NCBI RefSeq assembly: GCF_020166395.1 | Contig: NZ_JAIQXU010000025.1 | Coordinates: 1 to 64,000, forward strand | Origin: Deinococcus betulae | Lineage (GTDB): Bacteria; Deinococcota; Deinococci; Deinococcales; Deinococcaceae | Direction: 5' to 3' | Length of the DNA stretch: 64,000 nucleotides | Position numbers and translations under genes: made by a program | The notes under the pieces: model-generated | Databases searched by the model: none | Told to the model about the DNA's origin: nothing | The model's input: the letters and a program-made list of their open reading frames with translations, nothing else | Part shown: positions 42,419 through 56,049 of the stretch, piece by piece | Layout of the letters: each line of letters opens with the position of its first letter | Numbering within the stretch: the first letter of the stretch is position 1

Positions 42419-44484
42419 ACAACCGCGTGCTGTCCGGCACGGCCGCCGACACCAGCCACGACCAGGCGGCCCTGAGCGCCTACCTGGAACAAAAGGTCGG
42501 CCCCAACACCCTGACCTTTCCCAGCCTGGCCGCCAAGATTGAGGCCCTGATCACGCGGGGCGTGTGGGACCCAGAAGTTTTTGCGCGTTACACGCCGGCC
42601 GAGGTGGAAGCGGTTTTTACCCGCGCCGAGAGCCTGAACTTCCGCTTCCGGTCTTTTATGGGCGCTTACAAGTTCTACTCTGAGTACGCCACCATGACGC
42701 CCGACCGAAAGGCCTGGCTGGAGCGCTACGAGGACCGCCTGAGTGTGACCGCCCTGGCCCGCAGTGAAACTGCCCAGGACGCCCTGGAACTGGTGGAGCA
42801 TCTGGTGCGCCAGACCTTTACGCCTGCTACACCCACCCTGATGAATTCGGGCAAGGCGAACACGGGACGCCTGGTGAGCTGCTTTTTGCTGCAGGACTGC
42901 ACCGACAATCTGGACTCGATTACCAAGACGCTCTCCTTTGTGGCCGAGCTGAGCAAGGGCGGCGGCGGCATTGGCGTGGAAGTCAGCAACCTGCGGGCGC
43001 GCGGCGAGTCGCTGCGCGGTATTCAGAACGTGACCAAGGGCGTGATGGGCGTGGCGAAGATGCTGGACAACATGCTGCGCTACGCCGACCAGGCCGGCCA
43101 GCGTCCCGGCGCTGGCGCCATCTACCTCTCAGTCATGCACGCCGACTTTCTAGATACTCTGAGTGCCAAAAAGATTGCCACCGACGAGGACGCGCGTCTC
43201 AAGACCCTGTCGGTGGGCGCCACGGTGCCGGACATCTTCATGAAGAAGGCCCGTGCGGGCGAGGACATCTACCAGTTCTACCCACACTCGCTGTATCAGG
43301 AGACTGGGCGCGAATTTACTTCTATTGACTGGACGCGCGAGTACGAGGCATTGGCCGCCAACCCGGCCATCCGCAAAAAGCGCGTGTCGGCGCGGCGCAT
43401 CCTAGAAGAAATTGCGATTACGCAGGGCGAGAGCGGCTATCCGTACCTGCTGTTCGAAGGCAATGCCAACCGCGTCAACCCCATCCCCAACGTGGGCAGC
43501 ATCAAGATGAGCAACCTCTGCTCCGAGATTTTGCAGCCCACACTCCCCAGCACCTTCCACGCTTACGGGCAGGAGCACCGCGACGAGGTGGGCCTGGACG
43601 TAAGCTGCAACCTCGCCTCGCTGGTTATTGAGCAGAGTCTGGGGAGCGGTGACCTGGGCCGCGTGGTGCACGCCGCCGTCAAGCTGCTGGACAACGTGGC
43701 GCGCTCCACTAGCATTCACGAGGTCCCTGCCGTCAAGCGCGCCAACGAGGAGATGCGGAGCATCGGCCTGGGCGCCATGGGCCTGCATTCCTTCCTGGCG
43801 AAGAACGAACTGATTTACGGCAGCCCCGAGGCGCTGGAATTCGTGGACGTGTACTTTGCGGCGGTGCACTACCATGCCCGCCGCGCCAGCATGGAACTGG
43901 CCCGCGACACCGGCTTCGTGTTCCGGGGCTTTGAGGGGAGCCGCTATCAGAGTGGCGAGCACTTTGCCCAGTATCTGACGCAGGACTTCCTGCCGCGCAC
44001 GCCTGAGGTAGCGGCCCTGTTTGAAGGGCACCACCTGCCCACTCGCGAGGACTGGCAGGCGCTTGTGGCTGAGATCCAGACGCACGGCCTGGCGCACTCC
44101 TTTGTCATGGCGGTTGCGCCCACTGGGTCCATCAGCTACGTCTCGCACGCCTCGGCCAGCATCATGCCGATTACCGAACGGGTAGAAACGCGCACCAGCA
44201 ACAAGGCCCGCACGGTCTACCCCATGCCGCACCTGGATGAACGCACCGAATGGTTTTACGAGGAAGCCTACGACATGGACCAGCGCCGCGTGCTGGACAC
44301 CGTGGCAACGGCCCAAAAGCATGTGGATCAGGGGATTTCCTGCACGCTGTTCGTGCCCAGTAACGCCACCACCCGGAGCCTTCAGCGCTATTACCTGTAT
44401 GCCTATGCGCGCGGCCTGAAAACCCTGTACTACACCCGCCTGAAGAAAGTCAGCATCGAAGACTGCCTGAACTGCGCGGTGTAA
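42397..44484 (+). CDS. nrdE: Class Ib ribonucleotide reductase alpha subunit
   Basis: 695-aa catalytic subunit that reduces ribonucleoside diphosphates. It lacks the ATP-cone, as expected for NrdE. Visible parts are FTPATPTLMNSGKANTGRLVSCFLLQ (substrate cysteine region), LSKGGGGIGVEVSNLRARG, LFEGNANRVNPIPNVGSIKMSNLCSEI (radical-site cysteine), GLGAMGLHSFL, and MAVAPTGSISYVSHASASIMP. The C-terminus ends DCLNCAV, a CxxC tail that is re-reduced by a NrdH-type redoxin. The start is ATG 42397 (MDPWIELN) with AAAGGA upstream. Confidence 0.95.
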   Translation: MDPWIELNNRVLSGTAADTSHDQAALSAYLEQKVGPNTLTFPSLAAKIEALITRGVWDPEVFARYTPAEVEAVFTRAESLNFRFRSFMGAYKFYSEYATMTPDRKAWLERYEDRLSVTALARSETAQDALELVEHLVRQTFTPATPTLMNSGKANTGRLVSCFLLQDCTDNLDSITKTLSFVAELSKGGGGIGVEVSNLRARGESLRGIQNVTKGVMGVAKMLDNMLRYADQAGQRPGAGAIYLSVMHADFLDTLSAKKIATDEDARLKTLSVGATVPDIFMKKARAGEDIYQFYPHSLYQETGREFTSIDWTREYEALAANPAIRKKRVSARRILEEIAITQGESGYPYLLFEGNANRVNPIPNVGSIKMSNLCSEILQPTLPSTFHAYGQEHRDEVGLDVSCNLASLVIEQSLGSGDLGRVVHAAVKLLDNVARSTSIHEVPAVKRANEEMRSIGLGAMGLHSFLAKNELIYGSPEALEFVDVYFAAVHYHARRASMELARDTGFVFRGFEGSRYQSGEHFAQYLTQDFLPRTPEVAALFEGHHLPTREDWQALVAEIQTHGLAHSFVMAVAPTGSISYVSHASASIMPITERVETRTSNKARTVYPMPHLDERTEWFYEEAYDMDQRRVLDTVATAQKHVDQGISCTLFVPSNATTRSLQRYYLYAYARGLKTLYYTRLKKVSIEDCLNCAV

Positions 44485-44553
44485 GACGGCGGCTCAGAGG
44501 CACGCCACTTTCTACCCTTCGCCACCTACAATCCACATCCCCAGAGGCCCCGC

Positions 44554-45549
44554 ATGTCCCGCACCCCCTTTACCGCCACCAACTGGAGCGAACCCGAAGA
44601 CAGTTTTTCGGTGACGTTCTACGAGAAATACACCTCTCAGCTGTGGTTTCCCGAGGAAATCCCGCTGAGCAACGACGCCCTGGCGTGGAAGGCGCTCAGC
44701 GACACCGAGCGCTGGACCTACATGCACGCTTCGGCGGGCCTGAACGCGCTGGACACCTTGCAGGGCGAAGTGGGGATGCCGGCCCTGCGGGGGCTGGTGC
44801 CGGGCCACATCCGCAAGGCCACGCTGCAGTTTCAGGGAATGATGGAAGATATTCACGCCCGCTCCTACAGCCTGATGAATAAGACGTTCCTAACAACCTT
44901 GGAGGAGCGCGCGGTGTTCACCTGGGTGGAAGCGCAGCCGCAGCTGCAATTCAAGATCGCTTTCATTCAGGATGTGTTTGCCGACCCTGATGAGAGCGAC
45001 TTTGGGCTATGGCGCAAGATGGTCGTGTCCTGCATGCTGGAAACGGCGCTGTTTTACAGCGGCTTCTACTATCCGCTGCTGTTGGCTGGGCAGGGCCGCA
45101 TGGTGTCGGCAGGCGAGATTTTTAACCTGATTATTTTGGACGAAGCGGTGCACGGCGTCTACGTGGCGCTGCTGGCTCAGGAACGCTTTGCCGTCCTGAC
45201 CGACGCCCAGCAGGCCGAGGCGGTGGCCTGGTACGAGGCGGCGCTAGACACCCTGTATGCCAACGAACTGGCTTACACCGAAGTCCTCTATGGTGGCGTT
45301 GGTCTGACCGGCGATGTGGGCCGCTTTATCCGCTTTAATTTCAACGTGCTGGCCGACAACCTCGCCCTCCCGCGCCGTTTTAAGGACGAGGATGTCAATC
45401 CCGTGGTCCTGAACGGCATTCGCTCGCGCGGCACCACCCACGACTTCTTCAGTGCCAAGGGCAGCAGCTACGCCAAGCTGAACGTCGAGCCCTTGCAGGA
45501 CGAGGACTTTGCCGAACTGTGGCCGCAGGAGGTTGCCGGTGTCCACTGA
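44554..45549 (+). CDS. nrdF: Class Ib ribonucleotide reductase beta subunit
   Basis: 331-aa radical-generating subunit. Metal ligands and radical residue are in place: LDTLQGEVG (Asp), MMEDIHARSYS (Glu, His and the radical Tyr), CMLETALFYSGFYYP (Glu) and IILDEAVHGVYV (Glu, His). SSYAKLNVEPLQDEDF is the C-terminal tail that docks on NrdE. AGAGG lies before ATG 44554; a TACAAT in the 69-nt nrdE-nrdF gap might allow internal transcription. The last 11 bp overlap the redoxin gene. Confidence 0.95.
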   Translation: MSRTPFTATNWSEPEDSFSVTFYEKYTSQLWFPEEIPLSNDALAWKALSDTERWTYMHASAGLNALDTLQGEVGMPALRGLVPGHIRKATLQFQGMMEDIHARSYSLMNKTFLTTLEERAVFTWVEAQPQLQFKIAFIQDVFADPDESDFGLWRKMVVSCMLETALFYSGFYYPLLLAGQGRMVSAGEIFNLIILDEAVHGVYVALLAQERFAVLTDAQQAEAVAWYEAALDTLYANELAYTEVLYGGVGLTGDVGRFIRFNFNVLADNLALPRRFKDEDVNPVVLNGIRSRGTTHDFFSAKGSSYAKLNVEPLQDEDFAELWPQEVAGVH

Positions 45550-45808
45550 GCCGCCCTTCGTCCTCTTCACCCAGGCGGCCTGTCCCCAATGCGAAACCCT
45601 CAAGCGGATGCTGGCCCTGCCCCTGCGCGGCGCCTTTGACGACCAGATTGAGGTCGTGCACCGGCAGGAGCAGCCCGAACAGTTTGAGACCCTGGCGGAG
45701 ACGTATCACCTCAGCCGCACGCCGGCCCTGCTTCACCGCCCCAGTGGAAAACTCCTGCTGGACACCGGCGGGCTGGGCGCTGTGAAGGCATTTCTACAGC
45801 AGGGCTGA
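45539..45808 (+). CDS. nrdH: NrdH-like glutaredoxin/thioredoxin-fold protein
   Basis: 89-aa redoxin. The N-terminus PFVLFTQAACPQCETLKRML has the CPQC active site in the NrdH/glutaredoxin position, and LSRTPALLHRPSGKLLLDTGG has the cis-Pro of the TxP motif. It probably reduces the CxxC tail of NrdE. The start is GTG 45539, inside the end of nrdF, with GGAGG (45527-45531) ideally placed; the frame open further upstream is nrdF shadow. It ends the operon. Confidence 0.82.
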   Translation: MSTEPPFVLFTQAACPQCETLKRMLALPLRGAFDDQIEVVHRQEQPEQFETLAETYHLSRTPALLHRPSGKLLLDTGGLGAVKAFLQQG

Positions 45809-45879
45809 TAAGGATTTCACTTTATTACGGCACAACCGGGAGGGCACCATCTGCACCTCCATATTGCAGAATTCATATC

Positions 45880-45947
45880 TTCTCCTGCTCGCTCCGCTCG
45901 GATTAAATCGAGCGGAATGCCCGATTTAATCGGAGGCCGTATAAAAA
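45880..45947 (+). repeat. Second copy of the galK-type palindromic repeat
   Basis: TTCTCC-TGCTCGCTCC, perfect stem GATTAAATCG (45901-45910) / CGATTTAATC (45922-45931), GGAGG (45932-45936), CCGT, ATAAAA. It aligns base for base with 23107-23170 except in the loop; here the position of the galK ATG is ATA and no gene follows. Confidence 0.7.
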
Positions 45948-45980
45948 AGTGGGAACAGCGTTCGGCTGCCGTTCCCACTT
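45943..45980 (-). terminator. Rho-independent terminator of polA
   Basis: Stem AAGTGGGAAC / GTTCCCACTT with inner pairing AGC/GCT, followed on the minus strand by six T. It lies 24 nt past the polA stop and abuts the palindromic repeat. The adjacent segment 45980-46003 is a further copy of the G-rich repeat type. Confidence 0.85.
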
Positions 45981-46003
45981 CCTACTCCCCACGCCCCACT
46001 TCC

Positions 46004-48775
<2,772 letters not shown>

Positions 48776-48782
48776 ACCGACC

Positions 48783-48788
48783 ATTCTA
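48783..48788 (-). promoter_or_regulatory. -10 hexamer of polA (leaderless type)
   Basis: TAGAAT on the minus strand, 7 nt before ATG 48775. Confidence 0.6.
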
Positions 48789-49022
48789 CTGTGAGCGTAA
48801 TAGGCGTGGGCCGCGTGCAGTACGGCATGGAGCTTTAGTGAATACCGACGCTTTTCCCCAAGACGACCTAGGACCTCGGCGTGAGCTGAATGTTGTACAC
48901 GATGCACGAGATACTGGTCAGTTGCCTTGCCAAGCACCAGGAAAAAACGTGTCTTTCAGGCTGTTCCATGCAAACGCCGCCGAGGGTGAGGCCAGGGCGG
49001 CGTGCGTGGTGGGACAGGAGTT

Positions 49023-49160
49023 TTAATCACCGGCCTGCAGGCCGCGCAGTGGAAGGTCTTCCTGCTCGCGCATCAGGGCGCGGTCTTCATGCGTCAGCGC
49101 CATAAAGGCAATCAGCATGACCAGGATGGTCAGGGCCGCCATGAACAGCAGAAGATTCAT
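49023..49160 (-). CDS. Small single-span membrane protein, unknown
   Basis: 45 aa: Met at 49160, a hydrophobic span (LLLFMAALTILVMLIAFMAL, residues 3-22), then a charged tail HEDRALMREQEDLPLRG and TAA at 49023-49025. One transmembrane helix with an acidic-basic cytosolic tail is typical of small regulatory or accessory membrane proteins. No family recognised. Codons are those of real genes (CTG, ATC, GCC, GAC). No clear Shine-Dalgarno; TAAGCC lies right before the ATG. It stands alone upstream of polA on the same strand, 235 nt from it. Confidence 0.6.
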   Translation of the reverse strand: MNLLLFMAALTILVMLIAFMALTHEDRALMREQEDLPLRGLQAGD

Positions 49161-49658
49161 AGGCTTAGTGTGCGAGCCTTCTGCTCAGGCTCCATGACGC
49201 GACCCTCAAGAGGCAGTTACAGCTTCTTGACCGCATCTCAAGTCAACCCTGAGAGAACGCCCATGTTCGGCCGACAGCCAGAAAAGACCCCGCACGGGGC
49301 GGGGTGGCCCTTCACCGACTTCACCCGGTCGGTTTGAATTGTGGGTATCTGTAGCCTAGGCACCCAACGTGAGCCCGGCCTCAGGATTGCGTATGTCTGC
49401 TTTAGTTATTGAAGCATTCAAAATAGCGCATGAAGCTCTTTTTTATCAGCAGAGTGTCTGGCCAATAACTCCAAGGGGAGGGGAATTAAACGCAGGCTCA
49501 ATCTTCGCCCTCTCTAGAAAGAGTCGGTTCTGAGCCACCTTTGGCCTTCCATCCCTTACCCGTGCATTAGGCAACCCTTGTCACCCCTATCAAGCCAGCG
49601 CCGCTAAGGTAGGGGGGCAACTCACCTGTTCCAAGCCTTTCCTCCCAAGGAGTGCCCG
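49161..49658. other. Intergenic region with an AT-rich island
   Basis: Holds a hairpin at 49287-49305 and a segment near 49385-49500 of clearly lower GC than the flanks. A 46-codon frame (49393-49533, MSALVIEAFKIAHEALFYQQ...) lies in that island; it may be a fragment of foreign origin, but I cannot identify it. Confidence 0.4.
49287..49305 (-). terminator. Orphan terminator-like hairpin
   Basis: Stem ACCCCGC / GCGGGGT, 5-nt loop, followed on the minus strand by TCTTTTCT. No annotated minus-strand gene lies just upstream of it, so it may end an unannotated short transcript from 49300-49650. Confidence 0.45.
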
Positions 49659-50042
49659 ATGAAAGTGTTTGTTGCCACACTGACCTTGCTGACTCTGGTG
49701 GCCACTGTTCAGGCCCGGCCTTATCCAGACCAATTGGGCATCTGCTATGTGTTTGTCAGCGGCAAGGTGACGCAGCGCGCTCCCTGCGTGATCGGCACGG
49801 GGTAAGGTGCCGGCGCCCAGTACATGAGCCTGACCTTCGGAACACGCGACCACGCCATTGAATTCCCGAACAGTCGTCCTGACCTGCCGCCGACACTGGA
49901 CGGCAAGGTCGCCCTGACTTACCGCCGAGACGCCACCTTCTTCAGCATTTTGAAAGGCAAGCCTCTGGAAGACGAAGAATATATGGACTGCATCAAGACC
50001 AAGGACGGCAAGACGGACGTGTGCTACTTCCGGCCGTCTTAA
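49659..50042 (+). pseudogene. Secreted Cys-containing protein with an in-frame stop
   Basis: ATG 49659 with AAGGAG upstream starts a signal peptide (MKVFVATLTLLTLVATVQA) and a short mature region with two Cys. TAA occurs at codon 49 (49803-49805), but the same frame then continues with good codon use for 78 more codons (GAGAQYMSLTFG..., EYMDCIKTKDGKTDVCYFRPS) to TAA at 50040. Read through, the protein would be about 127 residues with four Cys in the mature part and a Tyr codon (TAT/TAC) as the simplest ancestor of the stop. A recent nonsense mutation is the likely cause; a sequence error or readthrough are alternatives. Family not recognised. Confidence 0.6.
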
Positions 50043-50304
50043 CACGGCGCGCAGCAAGACTGTGGGTCTTCAGATCGCGGTGTAGAGCTGAACAGATCGC
50101 CTCCTGGCTGAGATCGTAGGCCGTACCTCTGCCGCTAGGCAAGGCGCCTGGCCGAGAGCATTGACAGCTCCTGCCTCGCTTCTGGAGGCCCTCTTCTCAC
50201 CCAGCCACTAGGTTCGGGGGCCCATCTTCAGGCGGCCTGTAGGTGGGCTTGAGCGATACCCCATTCACCCGTCAACAGCCCGGCGCCCCCACACATACTG
50301 GGTC

Positions 50305-51318
50305 ATGTCCTCCTTCCAGCCCAAACCTCTGAACGAGCAGGTCATGGTCATTACAGGCGCGTCCAGCGGCATTGGCCTGAGCACAGCCCGTGAGGCGGCG
50401 CGCCGTGGCGTGCGGCTGGTCCTGGCCGCGCGCAGCACAGAAGCCCTTCACACCCTGGTCGAGGAGATTCGCCGCGGCGGCGGGCAGGCGGTGGCGGTGG
50501 TGGCGGATGTCAGCCAGGAGGCCGATGTTCAGCGTGTAGCGCAGCAGGCTATAGAGACCTATGGCGGCTTTGACACCTGGGTAAACAATGCCGGCGTAGG
50601 CATGTACGGCAAACTGGAAGACGCCCAGGAAGACGACATGCGCCGCCTGTTTGACATAAATCTGTGGGGTGTGGTGCACGGCTCTCGCATAGCGCTGCGG
50701 CAGCTCAAAGCACACGGCGGCGTCCTGATCAACATGGGCAGTGTGGTGTCAGAACAGGCTATTCCGCTGCAAGGCTGGTACGCCGCCACCAAACACGCGG
50801 TCAAGGCCTTTACCGACGCCCTGCGCATGGAACTGGAACACGACGGGGCGCCAGTGGTGGTCACTCTGATTAAGCCGGGGCCTATTGACACGCCGTTTCC
50901 CCTGAACGCCCAGAATGATCTGCCGGTCAAGCCCAAGCACGTGCCGCCGGTGTATGCACCAGAAACCGTGGCGCGCGCCGTCCTGCACGCCGCCAGCACG
51001 CCTACGCGCGAACTGTACGTGGGGGGCGGCGGCAAAGGTATGGCGGCACTGGGCACCTTCGCGCCAGGCCTGACCGAGCGCGGCATGGCCGCCACCGTGA
51101 TTCCCGGCATGCAGACCGACGAGCCGGCGCTGCCGCCCAACGCCAGTATCTTGCGGCACGCCACCGAGAACTTGCGTGAACGTGGGGACTACCCGGGCAT
51201 GGTGCAAAAGATCAGTCTGTATACCGAGGCAGCGGCGCACTCACGCCTAATTGGGCTGGGTCTGCTGGGACTGGGACTGGCCGCTGTGGCCGTTCGGAGT
51301 ATCAGACACCGCGCTTGA
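50305..51318 (+). CDS. Short-chain dehydrogenase with C-terminal membrane helix
   Basis: 337 aa. Rossmann-fold SDR using NAD(P): TGASSGIGLSTAREAARRG cofactor loop, VNNAGVG, catalytic Ser in INMGSVVSE and YAATKHAVKAF (Tyr-xxx-Lys), then KPGPIDTPF. A C-terminal extension of about 80 residues ends in a hydrophobic span (LIGLGLLGLGLAAVAVRS) followed by RHRA, likely a membrane anchor. Substrate unknown. Start ATG 50305 (MSSFQPKPL); no Shine-Dalgarno is seen and a CATACT hexamer lies 5 nt upstream. Confidence 0.9.
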   Translation: MSSFQPKPLNEQVMVITGASSGIGLSTAREAARRGVRLVLAARSTEALHTLVEEIRRGGGQAVAVVADVSQEADVQRVAQQAIETYGGFDTWVNNAGVGMYGKLEDAQEDDMRRLFDINLWGVVHGSRIALRQLKAHGGVLINMGSVVSEQAIPLQGWYAATKHAVKAFTDALRMELEHDGAPVVVTLIKPGPIDTPFPLNAQNDLPVKPKHVPPVYAPETVARAVLHAASTPTRELYVGGGGKGMAALGTFAPGLTERGMAATVIPGMQTDEPALPPNASILRHATENLRERGDYPGMVQKISLYTEAAAHSRLIGLGLLGLGLAAVAVRSIRHRA

Positions 51319-51617
51319 GCTGAAGGGGCGCCCCTCTGCTCATCGGCGTAGCTGCTCCGTGACTAGGGTGGCCAACCCCACGAAATAAGCCAGAGGCACT
51401 CAGCCTCCCCTTGCCCCCTATCCTCTGAACCTGCGAAGACGACTGCTTGTCCTCAATGAAGATGGGACCGGCCATGCAACAGAGGGCCGGTCTCGTCTCG
51501 GCTCTATGGGTGAACCGCTCAAGGATGAAGGACCCTTGCAACAGCCAGACCTGAGCGGGAAGGAACCTTCTCTCGAAAGAAAAGCCACGTCCCAGCCCAG
51601 GCTGCCCTAGCCGACCT

Positions 51618-52538
51618 CTACAGCAGCGGGCGACGGCGATGCACAAAACGCTGCTTTAACCCAAAGACCAGCGCACACAGCCCCACCACCAGCAGAGCGT
51701 CCAGGCCCAGCCGCTCCAGCCCTTCCCACGCCAGGTCCCAACGGGCCAGGCTCAGGGCCATACCGACCGTGGCGGCGGCTGGCATCAGGACCAGGGCCAC
51801 GAGCGCCCCGGCAATCACCCGCTCTCGGTACGCCGCCATCACCACTGCGCCGGCCAGCGCGCCGCAAGCCGAGAACAGCACCTCAACGGCTGTCGGGTTC
51901 GCCAGGCGGGCCAATTCCGGGTTGCCCGTAAAGTCAGTGACTTCGACCACCCCAAGTAACCGCAGTCCCCAGAAACTCAGGCCCGCCACGGCAATAAATA
52001 CGGCGTACCCCACAGCCGCTGACCACAGGCTCATGGTCAGTGCTTTGGGCTGGCGCACCACGAGGCCCAGCGCCACCTTGGCGAAGGGTTCAAACCCTGG
52101 CGCGACAATCGAGGCAGCCACAAAGGCCAGCACCTGCGGCGTGCCGCCAGACACCATGCCAATGGTCGAGAGCAGACCGCCCAGCGCCATCAACGCCATA
52201 AAGTTGGAGGTCACGCGAATCTGATGCCGCAGGCCGGCGGCAATCTCTTCCCACAGGGCTTCATCGACATCGGCCAGCACCTCGTCATGCGCCTGAGGGT
52301 CAAGAATTGCACTGAGTTCACTGGTGGTGGCGGAAAAATGGGGACACAGTTCCTCAACCTGTTTCAGAACGGCGTCGGCGCCGCGGTTCAGCACATGCGC
52401 GGTAAACACGTCACCCGGCGGCTTGAGAGAGGCGCCCCGGCTCAGGGTCAGGCTCACCACCGCGTCCATCTCGGCCAGGCGGCGGCTCAGTTCGTGGGTC
52501 CGGTCAGCCGGAACCGTGATGGTCATGGTGCGGTGCAT
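51618..52538 (-). CDS. DUF389-family membrane protein
   Basis: 306 aa. The soluble N-terminal part (about 1-110, TITVPADRTHELSRRLAEMDAVVSLTL...) is followed by five or six membrane helices with the family segment VTSNFMALMALGGLLSTIGMVSGGTPQVLAFVAASIVAPGFEPF. DUF389 proteins are widespread integral membrane proteins of unknown function. ATG 52538 follows TAGCGT by 8 nt. Confidence 0.8.
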   Translation of the reverse strand: MHRTMTITVPADRTHELSRRLAEMDAVVSLTLSRGASLKPPGDVFTAHVLNRGADAVLKQVEELCPHFSATTSELSAILDPQAHDEVLADVDEALWEEIAAGLRHQIRVTSNFMALMALGGLLSTIGMVSGGTPQVLAFVAASIVAPGFEPFAKVALGLVVRQPKALTMSLWSAAVGYAVFIAVAGLSFWGLRLLGVVEVTDFTGNPELARLANPTAVEVLFSACGALAGAVVMAAYRERVIAGALVALVLMPAAATVGMALSLARWDLAWEGLERLGLDALLVVGLCALVFGLKQRFVHRRRPLL

Positions 52539-52546
52539 GTGTCGTC

Positions 52547-52552
52547 ACGCTA
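52547..52552 (-). promoter_or_regulatory. -10 hexamer of the DUF389 gene (leaderless type)
   Basis: TAGCGT on the minus strand, 8 nt before ATG 52538. Confidence 0.5.
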
Positions 52553-52761
52553 CGCACCCCTCTGGCCAGCCAGCCTCTGCTCACCTGAAGCGCCTTTTAT
52601 GTTTCGATATTGAGGGGCTGTATGCCAGACCAGCAGCTACAGAAGATGGCATTCACCTGGTAATGGCCTCCCCAGATCTCGTTCTGTCCTTTAGCTGACC
52701 GGCACTCTTATTAAGCCTTTGACGTGAGCCTTCAACAGTGAAAGACCCCGCGACGCCAAGC

Positions 52762-52793
52762 AAAAAAGGCGCCCACAACTCAGTGAGCGCCCT
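52762..52793 (-). terminator. Rho-independent terminator of secA
   Basis: Minus-strand stem AGGGCGC / GCGCCTT (one G-T pair), 14-nt loop, then a run of T; 25 nt past the secA stop. Confidence 0.78.
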
Positions 52794-52818
52794 CAGAGTG
52801 TTGAAAAGCGAAAGCGTC

Positions 52819-55428
<2,610 letters not shown>

Positions 55429-55436
55429 GACAAGCG

Positions 55437-55442
55437 AGTATA
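55437..55442 (-). promoter_or_regulatory. -10 hexamer of secA (leaderless type)
   Basis: TATACT on the minus strand, 8 nt before ATG 55428. Confidence 0.65.
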
Positions 55443-55578
55443 ACGCGCCTGGCCTGGCCACGCGGCTGCGATTTCAGTGAGGGGCGCATAAGCAACTTGA
55501 GCCGCCAGGGCTCAGGGACCATGAACAGCCGCTCTGGCCCCGGTGAAGGTGATGGGTATCACGCTCATAGAGTCACCC

Positions 55579-55584
55579 TATGCT
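55579..55584 (+). promoter_or_regulatory. -10 hexamer of the lipoprotein gene (leaderless type)
   Basis: TATGCT, 6 nt before ATG 55591. Confidence 0.6.
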
Positions 55585-55590
55585 GCGCCC

Positions 55591-56049
55591 ATGATCAAGC
55601 CCGGCCTGCTGTTTTCTCTTGCCCTATTGCCCCTGCTCGCGTCCTGCGCGCCCTTAACGTCCATGCTGGCGAGTCAGGACGGCCCAGTGCCCCGCAGCGC
55701 CGGCCCGCTGACGGTGGGCCAGACGTGGACGGTCAGCGGCCCTGTCAGCGGCCGGACCGTGACGACCACCATCAATGTGCGCGACCTCGTGGAGGTGGCG
55801 GGCAGCACCGCCAGCGTGGGTGGGCGCGACCAGGCCGACGCCTTTGCGCGGGCTCAAGCGGGCTTTGGCGTGGCCACCTACAACAATGACCGCCGCACCC
55901 TGAACTTTGAATGGATTGGCGAGCAGGGCGAGCGCTACGTCTGTACCATCGACACGCTGCTGAGCCTGCCCTACGCGGGCCGCCTAACGCTGAAGCAGGG
56001 AGGCAACACGGCCACTGGCAGCTGCCAGGCCACCCTCAGCCAGCCCTGA
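55591..56049 (+). CDS. Small predicted lipoprotein
   Basis: 152 aa. The N-terminus MIKPGLLFSLALLPLLASCAP is a lipoprotein signal with lipobox LLASC, so Cys19 would be lipidated. The mature part is short and beta-rich (GQTWTVSGPVSGRTVTTTINVRDL, FGVATYNNDRRTLNFEWIG, YVCTIDTLL, GSCQATL) with two further Cys that could pair. Function unknown. ATG 55591 is set by TATGCT 6 nt upstream. Its last 14 nt overlap the convergent amidohydrolase gene. Confidence 0.78.
   Translation: MIKPGLLFSLALLPLLASCAPLTSMLASQDGPVPRSAGPLTVGQTWTVSGPVSGRTVTTTINVRDLVEVAGSTASVGGRDQADAFARAQAGFGVATYNNDRRTLNFEWIGEQGERYVCTIDTLLSLPYAGRLTLKQGGNTATGSCQATLSQP

Noticed and set aside
51319..51617. Possible small gene between the dehydrogenase and DUF389 genes
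   Set aside because: No start signal or coding character on either strand; only a self-complementary AGGGGCGCCCCT near 51325.
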